Source: Pseudopyrenochaeta lycopersici | Taxonomy: Eukaryota; Ascomycota; Dothideomycetes; Pleosporales; Pseudopyrenochaetaceae | Direction of reading: 5' to 3' | Length of the DNA stretch: 64,000 bases | NCBI GenBank assembly: GCA_003313425.1 | Contig: NHZP01000067.1 | Location: 1-64,000 of the forward strand | Shown: piece after piece, positions 1 to 9,800 of the stretch | How positions within the stretch are numbered: position 1 is the stretch's first letter | Layout of the letters: every line of letters starts with the position of its first letter | Program-made: the position numbers and the translations under genes | Notes under the pieces: model-generated | The model's input: only the letters and a program-made list of their open reading frames with translations | Databases searched by the model: none | What the model was told of the DNA's origin: nothing

Positions 1-2290
1 ATCTTACATACTACTATCTTACATACTACTATCTTACATACTACTATATTATCTTCTACTTTACTTACTTCTGCTTTACTTACTGCTACTTTACCTACTA
101 CTTTCTTCTTTACTACTATTTTATCTACTTTACTTTAAAAACTATTCTTTACTATAAGATTTAATTATTAACTCTAATATTTTTATTCTTCTTTTCTTTT
201 TATCTTTTAACTTTTATATTTTAATAACTTCTTATTATACTACTATAAAAGTTATACTACTATATTTCTAGAATAATTTTATATACTATAGCTTCTTACT
301 ATTGTTATTTATATAGTATTTTCTACTAAGACTTATATATAAACTTAACTTTTCTTAAATTAACCTAATTATAGCTATTTTATATTTATTAAAGTAGCTA
401 GCTATTCTTTACTCTCTTTCTTCTTTTTCTTATTTAACGTAGCTAGCTATTCTCTACTCTCCTTCTAATATCTTATATTAAATTACTTTACTCTCTTCTT
501 CTTTTTTCTTATTTAAACTAGTTAACTATTCTTTTATAAATACTATATAAAATATATCTATTTTCTTCTTTGCTCTTCTAAGATACTATATATAATACTA
601 GCTACTCCTTTACTAGTAATATCCTTAAAAATCCGCCTATCTTGATATACCTCTCCTATCCATCTACCTAGCTCCTCCTTACTATCTACCTGCCCTCAAT
701 ATCCTACTCCCAAAGCCTACTATCTTGAATTCCTCTACCTACCTCTAGCTTTGCTTTTGCCTCTGCTGCTGCTCGTAGCCTATATAGTACTGCTATCGTT
801 ACGTTCGGCCATGCGCAATCTGCCTGCCTACTACTCTGCTTGCTGCTCTGCTTGCTGCTCTGCTTGCTACCCTGCTTTCTGCCGCAGAGATACTCCATCA
901 TCCCACACTTCCAGCACGTTTGAACCTCCTTTTTATACCTTACTCTGCTCCGCAGCTCATCTATCTCTCAGAAACCCTCCTGCCCTAGCTGCGGACACTG
1001 CCACAGACTGTGCACTGCTGCCTCGCGCTCCTGCTGCTCCTATCGCCGCTTGTATTGCTGCTACTTAGCCTGCTGCTTAGTCTGCTGCTCGCCTGCTGCT
1101 GCTCAGCCTGCTGCTTAGACCGGCCCCTCGTTACGGTTACACCTTCTTATAAGTTTACTACTACTCTAGTCGCTAACTCCTTTTTTGCCCCTACTCTAGT
1201 TGTTTACTCCTTATTTACCCCTACTTTACTACTTTCCTTCTTATTTACCCCTACTTTAGTCGTTTGCCCCTCTTTTACCCCCTACTTAACTTACCCTAAC
1301 CTTTAACCTAAATACTTTACTACTATTACTTACTTTACCTACACTTTTAAAATCTACTTATAACTCTTCTTTATCTTCTAATCTTCTAATCTTCTATAGA
1401 ACTCTAACCTAACCTCTATTACCTAATTTATAACCTATTACTTCTTCTTCTTCTACTAATATACATAACTCTTCTCTTATAATACTAAATACCTCTATGC
1501 TTATCCTTCTACTATTACTAAATTAAATTACTATATCATTCTAATTAATAACTTATCCCCCTTGTTATATAAAATAACTATTTACCTAAACTAACCCCAA
1601 ATTTATTATTATTACCCTAGTTGCTTTATTATGTCTTCTCTATTAAAACTCTTTTACATGCCCTTCTACTAACTAGTTCTACTTAATACTTGTGCTACTA
1701 TCTAGCCTCCTTAAACTTACACATTTATATCTAATAAGAATACTCTTAATCTTAATTTTAATTAATCTCTTACTGCTACTAATCTACTCTCTATTATATC
1801 TTAACACTTTTTAACCTACTCTTATTAAACTCTAAAATAACTTACTCTTCTTATTAAATATAAGGAGAACCTTAGAAGTACAGTATAGGAAGGACTAATA
1901 ACTATTACTAATTAACAGAACCTTTAGAAGTAGAGGACATATAGAAGAAAGTAGGAGACAGAACTTAATAAGGAATATAATTATAATCAACACACAATTA
2001 ATTTATCGTAATTATTAATTCTGCAAAGCGTATTTTAGTATTTTATCTAACACTTCTATACCTTTTACTTAACTCTACCTTATTCTTAATTAACTCTAAA
2101 CCTACTCTCTAACCCCCTAAATAATAATACTATTACTACTTACCTCTAATACAATCCCTTACCCTTCTTTTTACAATTCTTTTTTATGCTTTATACACTG
2201 CTTTTTATTACTCCCTTATCTATAGTAGCTTGTTACAACCCTAAATAAATCGACTTGCTTATTAACAATCTATATTTTGTACTTTACTCG
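1..2290. other. AT-rich, RIP-like non-coding tract
   Basis: Very AT-rich sequence dominated by TA, CTA and TAG words, with stops in every frame apart from a short GC/CTG-rich stretch near 750-1140. It matches the compartments elsewhere in the window where mutated transposon coding can still be read, so I infer RIP-degraded repeat. I could not assign it to an element, apart from the fragment listed separately. The first 60 bases contain a short tandem iteration of a catactactatctta-like unit. Confidence 0.6.
700..1140 (-). pseudogene. Gln/Ser-rich fragment with a CxxC motif, possibly the C-terminal tail of the C2H2-YR-Cys giant family
   Basis: The minus strand reads as a Gln-rich, coiled-coil-like stretch, then a short segment with a CxxC pair (CWKC) followed by MMEYLC, then iterated KQSS units. 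The order (Q/E-rich tract, CxxC pocket, Q-rich tract) resembles the tail of the larger degraded copy at 42.35-43.3 kb, so I infer a decayed fragment of the same family. Stops interrupt the upstream part. The alternative is simply a CAG/CTG-rich low-complexity tract; the homology call is weak. Confidence 0.3.
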
Positions 2291-2339
2291 CTTGTAGAAA
2301 CTACTAACGATCTATCTTAGAAATCTGCACCAGTGAAGT

Positions 2340-3541
2340 CTAAATCTGCACCAAACTCCAAATCTGGTCTAGCTGAGTCGCCATTACACGCTGACTCAAC
2401 CCCCACCTGGCAAATCCCTGCCTGCCCAAGTCTACCACCTTCCTGGCCTCGCTGTGCCTCCCTCTTCGCCACTGGTTGCGCCTCCTCAGAGCTTTGGTCT
2501 TGTATCGTCTGTCCGATGAAGATTCCATCTGCCACCCCGCCAATACCTCACTTACACCCTCAACCACCCCACCAACACGACTACCTCGCCCGCGTCCACC
2601 ACGTCCCCGGCCTCGCTGCGGCTCCCTCTTGGCCACTGGCTGCGCCTCCTGAGAGGTCTGGTCTTGGATTGTCTGTCCGATGAAAATTGCGTCTGCTGCG
2701 CCGCCAATCCCCTCACTTACGCCCTCCACAACACCGCCAACACGACTACCTCGCCCGCGTCCACCACGTCCCCGGCCTCGCTGCGGCTCCCTCTTCGCAA
2801 CTGGCTGCGATTCCTGAGAGGTCTGGTCTTGGATCGTCTGCCCAATGAAAATAGCATCTGCTGTACCGCCGATACCTTCAGTTACGCCCTCAACGACGTC
2901 GCCAATACGACCAGCTCGCCCGCGTCCACCACGTCCTCGGCCTCGCTGTGGCTCTCTCTTCGCTACTGGCTGCGATTCCTCAGACGTCTGGTCTTGGATC
3001 GTCTGTCCGATGAAGATTCCATCTGCCACCCCGCCGATACCTTCAGTTACACCCTCAACAACACCGCCAACACGACCCGCCCGGCCACGTCCACCGCGGC
3101 CCCGGCCTCGCTGTGGCTCTCTCTTCGCCACTGGCTGCGCCTCTTGAGATGTCTGGTCCTGGATCGTCTGCCCGATGAAAATTGCGTCTGCTGCGCCGCC
3201 AATCCCCTCAGTTACACCCTCAACAACACCGCCAACACGACCCGCCCGGCCACGTCCACCGCGGCCCCGGCCTCGCTGTGGCTCTCTCTTTGCAACCGCC
3301 TGGGCCTCCTCAGAACTCTGGTCTCGGATTGTCTGGCTCCTGATGCTGTTAGTAACCTAGTATATTGTTCGCTGTGTGGGACCTACAGATCATCAACACC
3401 TGCAGGTACATCAAGGCCAACCGTGGTTAGAAGCCCAGACGGGAGGCTATCAGAGAGACCCTCTGAGAGGACAACAGGTGCGGCATTAGCAGTCATGCCT
3501 GCAGTAAACGCCAAAATGGCCGCGACCGTTGATGCTCGCAT
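2340..3541 (-). CDS. Secreted Kex2-site tandem-repeat precursor (KEP-like)
   Basis: Two exons: 3387-3541 and 2340-3339, with a 47-bp intron (3340-3386; GTAGGT donor, TACTAAC-type branch site, CAG acceptor) that joins in frame to give 384 aa. Residues 1-21 form a signal peptide (MRASTVAAILAF..., Ala-rich end). After a short pro-region come near-identical 55-residue units. Each begins EPQRGRGRGGRGR, continues through an EGVTEGIGG / DAIFIGQTIQDQ segment and ends QPVAKR. The Lys-Arg at each unit end is the classic Kex2 site, and the EP/EA dipeptide after it would suit a dipeptidyl aminopeptidase. This is the architecture of Kex2-processed repeat proteins (pheromone, repellent and dikaritin-type precursors). 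The peptide's own function is unknown. The last unit is frameshifted near 2545. No tailoring genes are recognisable nearby, so a RiPP call is not supported. Confidence 0.72.
2460..3290 (-). repeat. 165-bp tandem coding repeat (5 units)
   Basis: Five consecutive units of 165 bp, each encoding 55 residues between successive Val-Ala-Lys-Arg sites. Units differ at a few positions (AGRVGG / AGRIGD / GSRVGG; T/S and A/V/T swaps) but the basic Gly-Arg block and the IFIGQTIQDQ block are constant. Differences are mostly single substitutions without the TAG pattern of RIP, although tandem repeats this long could be RIP targets. Confidence 0.85.
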
Positions 3542-3601
3542 AGTGAACGGGGCTTTGTTAAGGATTGGTAGTCTTGAAGTTAGGGAAAAGAGCGCTGAGT
3601 G

Positions 3602-4609
3602 AAATCATTCACAGAAGATGCGTGTCTAGAAATGAAATAGAGAGATGCTAATGATATGAGTTCTAATTAGGGTAAAAGATGCTTATTTTATATCCTTTCA
3701 AGATACCTCCTATAAGGACGAAAATCGTGCCCCTAACATGCCAAGCTGCTTGCATCGTTTCGACATGTTAGCTACCAAGCCAGACGCATAAACGATAGCC
3801 CTTCAAACCTATCTGTTTGTCAGCAAAAACAATCGTATAATAAGGGAGGCTCTTGAAGAAACTCGTAGGGTTTGTTCTTGGCAGGGACGTCGCGACATAG
3901 ACGACAACAATGACTAGACCCGCATTGCCTTGGCATGAACGGTACTTCCCTAGCACCCCCAGTGCACGGCCTATTCGGCATAACGCGGCCGAACTTGACA
4001 CAATCGCGCTAATTAATCACCACACTGAACAGAAGGGGGCATAAACGAAGCAGCCGTATTGGGTAACAGGATCAGCGGCTAAGAAACACCTGTCTGGTCT
4101 GTGTAGTGTTTCAAAGCCTTCTAGAAGCTGCTGTAAGTGTCTTAGCGCAGCTCGTGCATTTACTCCGACCTCTAACAGTCTGTGCGTCTCCACTGCACCT
4201 CCCTTGGCGAACTGTTTCAACCGCTGGTTCTCACTTCCCCAACACAGGCCCAACAGTCGGGATTTACTGACATGCTAGTTACTTGGACGTTTAGCTATTC
4301 TCGCTATGCTGTTTTGTTGACAACTAAGGTCTTTGCATGATGCAGCAGGGACGTAGAGAAACGCTAGTGTTAGGTATGCTGTCTTTACCTTGTGCTGCGC
4401 TTTACACCAAGTCCGTATGCGATATGCGGCAGCGAGGTAACGGCTACAAAAAACCGACGCTCTTTCGGCATCTGTCTCTGCTGCATTTCCTTCATCTTTG
4501 GATTCGCTGTGCCCCTTTCTCTTTTCTTTCGTCTATTCTTACCTACCCAGCCTAAACGTCCTGTCCTCCTATTTGTCTATCTATCTCCTCTTACGCCTGC
4601 CTACCAAAA
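3602..4609. other. Intergenic between divergent genes; small uncertain ORFs
   Basis: GC-balanced spacer between the repeat precursor (minus) and the secretory protein gene (plus). It holds two minus-strand ORFs in succession (4017-4253, 78 codons; 3768-4001, 77 codons) and a plus-strand ORF at 4337-4555. The 4017-4253 ORF reads like real protein (an acidic/Leu-rich helix, then Cys and aromatic residues) but matches no family I know. These could be exons of one minus-strand gene, or chance. Confidence 0.3.
3687..3693 (-). promoter_or_regulatory. TATA-like element of the repeat-precursor gene
   Basis: Minus-strand TATAAAA about 146 bp upstream of the chosen ATG (3541), with a pyrimidine-rich stretch between. 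Position and orientation suit a core promoter; there is no other support. Confidence 0.4.
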
Positions 4610-5413
4610 ATGCACTTCACTTGTCGTACAGTTCTGATGGCTGGCCTTTTACAGTCTGTAAGAGGCATAGCCATGGATAATCTTACCGTAGAATTCAACA
4701 CGGCGGTTGCTAGTGGCGGTGTTGGCATCCCCGTGGAGCGTGAGTTGCTATCTACGCTGTGCACAGCAACATGACCCTAACACGTAGGCCCCGCAGCCAC
4801 CATAGATCCTGCCGTGGCTGTAAGGATAGGCACAGAGCAGAGGCTTCCTGGCTCCTACACGCTCCTTCTGGTTGATGAGGCCAGATGCAATGCATCCTCT
4901 CCGTCTCTTTGCTCTATGCAGTCGGGTCTGGTGTCCTCCCATCAGCTTACGTTTCTCGCGGGCAAGATGGTGTACGAGCTTGTCAACCCAAAAAAGCCCT
5001 CCTCGCAGGCACCTTATGCTATGGAATTGCCAACTAGTAACCTGCCTCTACTGGATGGCTCTACACAGCTTCTTCTAAACACAACAGATGGCCAACCTGA
5101 GGACCCGGCAGCGTTGTTTGTGGAGCCGTGGGCTAGCCTACACACCGTCGCAGGGAACGTGTACAATGCACCAAGCAAACAGGAGGTAAAAAGAAGCCTG
5201 GAACGATCAAAAAGCAAGAGACCTACTAGGACTGGGTCTGAGAAAGCGCGCAAAACTCGGGAGGCTAGGCCCAAGTCAACGAGGCCGGCTATGAATATTA
5301 CTGTAAACTTTGACAGCGAGAACAAGAACGAGAATAAGAACCACGGCGAGTTACTACACAGCACACCTCTTGTCTGGCTTTTTGCAGCTCTTACCGTGTT
5401 AGTAGCTGTTTAA
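4610..5413 (+). CDS. Putative secretory, GPI-anchor-like protein of unknown function
   Basis: Proposed as two exons, 4610-4739 and 4797-5413, with a 57-bp intron (GTGAGT donor, CCTAAC branch site, CAG acceptor) that removes two in-frame stops and gives 248 aa. Start ATG 4610 is chosen because it adds a short hydrophobic N-terminus (TVLMAGLLQ), a weak signal peptide. The body has several N-glycosylation sequons (NLT, NAS, NTT, NIT) and one close Cys pair. A Lys/Arg-rich segment lies around residues 165-205, and the last ~18 residues are hydrophobic (TPLVWLFAALTVLVAV), as in a GPI-attachment signal or a tail anchor. No family recognised. It is transcribed away from the repeat precursor about 1.07 kb away. 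The weak signal peptide is the main doubt. Confidence 0.5.
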
Positions 5414-5715
5414 ATTACACAGCGTAGTCTTACAAGCATATTGTGGATAATCTTCCTTGTGTGGTCTTCCGCTCAAGACCAGACCCAAAGACTGCATTAG
5501 TTCGCGGACGCTTCTACTTAAATATCCTGCCTATAGACCTTGACAGTCAGCAGCGGAACAACGACAGTATCTCGCATTTAGGCAAGGTTTTTCGGTTAGA
5601 CGTGGTCCCGGCCACTTAAGAGCCCGTCCCAAAAACTCAGCTCTTAATAACAGCTACCTATGAGCTTTTTTTTTTGCGTCTGCCGTTAGGGTTAGCTCGT
5701 CTTAGCTGCTGCGGC
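5414..5715. other. Intergenic, no gene seen
   Basis: Separates the convergent ends of the GPI-like gene (plus) and the DUF3723-like fragment (minus). It contains an imperfect inverted repeat around 5637-5673 (gagttttt... / ...gagcttttttttt with aagagctgag complement) that could act as a terminator-like hairpin. Nothing else seen. Confidence 0.35.
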
Positions 5716-6246
5716 TTAAGGGATGGAACCTTTGTCGTAGATGTCACCAATCCACCACCGCCCCCTATGCGCAGACTGAGAACCATGCAAATATTCCTTT
5801 AAGGCCTCTACTCGATGGTTGCACGCCATAGGTTCTGCCCTCTGTCCAACAACGCTACTCCAGTCTTCGAACGATGGCCAATCCGCATCATCTCCTCCCT
5901 CAGTTCGCTGGCCACTACGATCGCTCGGAACTCCGCTTTCTCTCAGCCTGAGATAGTCAAGCATCTGGTGCACTTGCGCTTTTGTGCAAGCAACCCGCAG
6001 TCGGCGGCTTTCATTTCTGCGAAGGACGCCTACTTCTCTGAATGTCTGGCAGAGGCGGCGCTTGTGGTGTTCGTTGATGGACCGGTTGGTGCCAGTCGTC
6101 TACTCTGAAGTAAGCACATCGATTGGAAACCTAGCAGTAGCCAGTCGATATGGCTCAGCCTGCTCGTGAACGGAGTCTACATCTTTCACCTCTACTCGTT
6201 GCTTCTTCCTTCCCTTAACAGCCGTTTTATCGCCTTTGCGTTTCAT
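5716..6246 (-). pseudogene. DUF3723-like (ParB-fold-like) N-terminal fragment with one in-frame TAG
   Basis: ATG at 6246 begins a basic N-terminus (MKRKGDKTAVKGRKKQR). The frame runs to 5716 (176 codons) with a single TAG at 6100-6102, where Trp or Gln would fit a RIP-type change. After the stop come GTNRSINEHHKRRL, REVGVLRRNESRRLRV, and near the end CNHRVEALKEYL and RWWIGDIYDKGSIP. The C-x-HR-x-EA segment followed by a WW-x-x-D-Y segment resembles fungal DUF3723 proteins, whose core looks ParB/sulfiredoxin-like. Such proteins are usually several hundred residues longer, so this is 3'-truncated as well as interrupted. DUF3723 genes are frequent cargo of large fungal mobile elements. Family call is by eye. 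Confidence 0.5.
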
Positions 6247-6376
6247 AGGAGCGGTTTTTGTATAATAGAGCCTAGGAAAATAGCTTCTTATGGAATAGGC
6301 ACGCTATAGAGTGGTAGGTGGGAAGGCTATATAAAGTTTTGAAGTTCGCGAAGCTACGTTGTTCGCACAGGCATCT

Positions 6377-6468
6377 TGCCCCTAGGGGCAGGCATTACTT
6401 CCCACGCTTGTTAACCCCCCTAGGGTCTTGCCCCCGGAGGCCAACTCAATTCTTGCCCCTGGGGGCAA
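6377..6468. repeat. Cluster of GC palindromes between two genes
   Basis: A perfect 14-bp palindrome (TGCCCCTAGGGGCA, 6377-6390) and a near-perfect 16-bp one (TTGCCCCTGGGGGCAA, 6453-6468) flank related half-sites (CCCCCCTAGGG, TTGCCCCCGG). It lies upstream of the DUF3723-like fragment and downstream of the 1463-codon gene, in otherwise ordinary sequence. It could be a dimeric regulator site array or a remnant of an element end; neither can be shown here. Confidence 0.5.
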
Positions 6469-6856
6469 CCTAACATAACCCTAAAGGTACAGTTTAGGTA
6501 CATAGTATGATGCTGCAGGGGATACGTGTCGAGATTAACGACTGCAGTACCATGCTGCTTGCAGACCAAGACGCCAAAGTCTTCAAGAAAGCATTATCAA
6601 GTAGTTCTAAGCCTTTGTCTACCTGTCCGAAGGTTAAGGATGCGTATTCTACACGAGTAGCAATAGAATTACAATGACATCGCGTAATGTAAGCAACCGT
6701 ATATTTTGATCAATGTCTTCGCTCCTTCTCGTAACAGTACATTTTTAAGGGTACTTATTAGAAGAACTAGGGCTGATATGCTGCAGCATCATTGTACTCT
6801 AGCTACTTGGTAGAGATCTAGCGTCGTTATGACGACCCCAAAAGTACTCTAAAATC

Positions 6857-9800
6857 TTAGTACTCTAAGCGTGCCTTTTGTAGCATTTGCGTCCATACCC
6901 AAAGCTGTCGCAGCATCTCAGTACCTTCAACGTTGGCAACAACCAACTTCCTACATAGCCACATGGTCACGTCAACATCGTCCAGGTCACGGTACTCCTC
7001 CTCACCCTCCTCTTCTATCGTTGTCAACAAGTCGAAGGCGTACCTTGTATCGGTACATTGGTATAGCCCGACAACTGTATCGTATACCAAGCGCCCGTAT
7101 TGACAACGTTCCAGAGGTTGCTCTCTCCAGACTCCGTCGCTTGATTTTGCCCACCTGTCACAAATTTCTCGAGGCACAGCGCACCTCGCACAACCACCTT
7201 TCGCTTTGAAACCTTCAAGAAAGATGGCTTCGCCCATGCGGATCGACCGCTGTGTTAATCCCCCGCGCCTACAGTTGCTCAAACTGTGATTGATCTTGGT
7301 ATCTTCGAGCCCGCGTCCAGCACAGAATCCACATTTTCCCATCCACCACTTCAACGTGTTGTGCCAGCCCTGTACTTCATCGTCGTTGTCCCAGCCGTAA
7401 CCACATAGCAGTGGGGAGATTACGCTTGAATTAGGGCTCTTTGTCGCTGATGGCTGGGATCGTCTGAAGTTGAAAGCACTTATAAGCATTTCAAACACGA
7501 AAAGAAGCCTCAAGACTGCACTGCCACCCAGAGAGACGCGTTGCCGGAACCAGAACTCTACCTGATTCTTCGCCATGATATCTACTCCGTTCTCCTCACT
7601 AAGTCTTTCCATCAAAAAGGCTCCAAGGATGTGTTCATCGTAAGCACAAAGTGCAGCAATAGTCCTCTTTACTACCAGCTTCATTTGGCATTTCCCATCC
7701 CCGTCAAGCGACTTCTCCGCCTGCTCTCTCCAATAACTTCTTTCGGCCTCGTGCTTGGCGTCACCTAGCCGGACGCCTGTAATGATATCTGCACACACAA
7801 ATTCAGTCATGGAGCATAAATCGCACCAGCTAGCACCCCTTGAGCGCCGTGGAAGCTCGAGCGCTTGAAGCCAATCGAAAATTTGTCGAGCTCTTGCGGA
7901 GCTACGGTGACGGTTGCAGTGCTCAAGTAGGTGATCGGGCTCCATCTTCCCACTGTCCGCGTAACAAAGCTGGCAGCCAACGTTTCTCCAGCGTACGAAC
8001 TCTTTATCTATACCGTGCAGCCGGTGGCGGGAATCAAAGCGTCTGTTGAGTTCTGCTTCTTCGCTCGTGATGTGGGCCAAAATCTTTTTCCTCTCCTCGA
8101 TCACTCTGTCGCGCTCGAAGTGACTTGGGCGACTAAAGATAGGCATACAACCTAGCCATGCTTGTTTTAGTGTGCTTTTGTAAAAGGCAACTTCGACTTC
8201 CTTCGCCCACGGGCCTTGGCCGATCTTGTGTGGCATGGGCTTGAGGAGGGCTTGCTCATTCGGTGGGGATGAATCTATGCCCGTTCGCTGAGTGGTACAA
8301 CGCCGTTTTGGAGAACTATCGCTGGAAGAAGACGGCACCTTACGCTTTTGACCTTCGATCGTCTCGATACAGGCGTTGTGAGCTGCTGGTTCTAGCTGCA
8401 GAAACTTGTGCCACTCGTTCGATGCCCATTCGTAAATATTGAGCAGCGCAGGTTGAAGCGTATCCGGGAATGCACCGTCAATTCCATATGACATGCCTCT
8501 TTGCAGTGGTCTGTGCCCACTCTGCCATGCATATGCTACATTCGGATCTGCCTTTGTGCTTCGGTCGTCATGCCTGTTGAAAGGTTCTGATATGTGTCGA
8601 ATATGTTTATCGGTTACTGCAATCACTAGCTGTCGATATGTCCTAACGCTCAATCGGAAACCCACAGTGCTCGTGGTTTGACGCTCGAGTGCCTTCGTAA
8701 GCACCGACGTCTTCAATGGCTCTTTTGGAACAGTCGGCAATGAAAAGAGAAGCGTGCTATCGATGTCCCCTGCGTGGAACTCTCGATGGAGCATGCATAC
8801 AAATGGCCGAATGAACACAAGATAATAGTAGAGAAGCCGACCAACTTCATCTGGCATGAATCTCACCACGTAGAACTCATGATTGGTCGAGCGCCGGGAC
8901 TTGGCGTGCCTGAAGATCAGCGCCATCTTACGTGAATATACACACACACCACGAGATGTCGAAGATCCGTTGCAGTGCTCGAGCGCTGACAGTTCTGTTC
9001 CCCTTGGAGCCTGTCCTCCCAGCAAATACAGCGACAACATCATCAGCTCGGTCATTTGACTGTATAGCTCTAGGTACCGGCGGACCGCTTGGTCGTCCCA
9101 GTCATCATCAGCCAGCAGTCCATTAACCGTCGCCAAGGAAGCCCTGCGAGATAGCTCTAGGTACGATTCTGAGAGGCCATTCGCACTGTCAGTCACGAAG
9201 GAATAGCCGGCGGAAGTATCAGCAAGATGGTCACGAATGCTACCCAGATCGATTGGCGGACTCCAACCATACATAAGTTCACTGCATACTGCCAAAGTGT
9301 CCTGAATAGAGTCGTGGCTGATCTGACGGAACTTCGCCATGGAAAGGCTATGTTTTTCCCAAGAGACGACCTGGCCGTCTTGGCTCCAAGTCACGCGGAA
9401 TGAGGGCCCTTCTGAGCGACTGCTTACCCTCCCGTAATCGCGTAGGCTAAGAAGCTCATTCATTGGCGTTGGCGATCCCAGGCACAAATTTTTTCCACGG
9501 GCCTGATTGAGGAGCTCCACTTGTCCATGGCGTGGTCTAACGCTCCAACCCAGGCCAACATGAGCAAACCGAGGAAGAGTAGCTTCGAGGATAATCATTC
9601 GAACGCAATAGATCATGGCAGACAATTTTGACGTATAATTCCCCGCGCGTTCGAATGTAGAGCCACCTTGAGTCAAGCCAAGAACACCGCTGGAGTATAT
9701 CAGAAGGGTGGAGGACGGCGTGCCATCCTCATATTCCTCTGTTGATAGAAAATATACAAAGCGGAAGAGCATATCTTCCAGTAGGCTACTCCATGTCGCC

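Noticed and set aside
2340..3541. Dikaritin/ustiloxin-type RiPP cluster
   Set aside because: The precursor has Kex2 repeats, but no UstYa-like (DUF3328), tyrosinase or other tailoring gene is visible nearby, and the 55-residue unit is far longer than known core repeats.
2664..3602. Long plus-strand ORF (312 codons) over the tandem repeats
   Set aside because: It is the antisense of the Kex2 repeat gene, kept open by the 165-bp periodicity (165 is a multiple of 3). The minus strand has the signal peptide, intron and KR sites.
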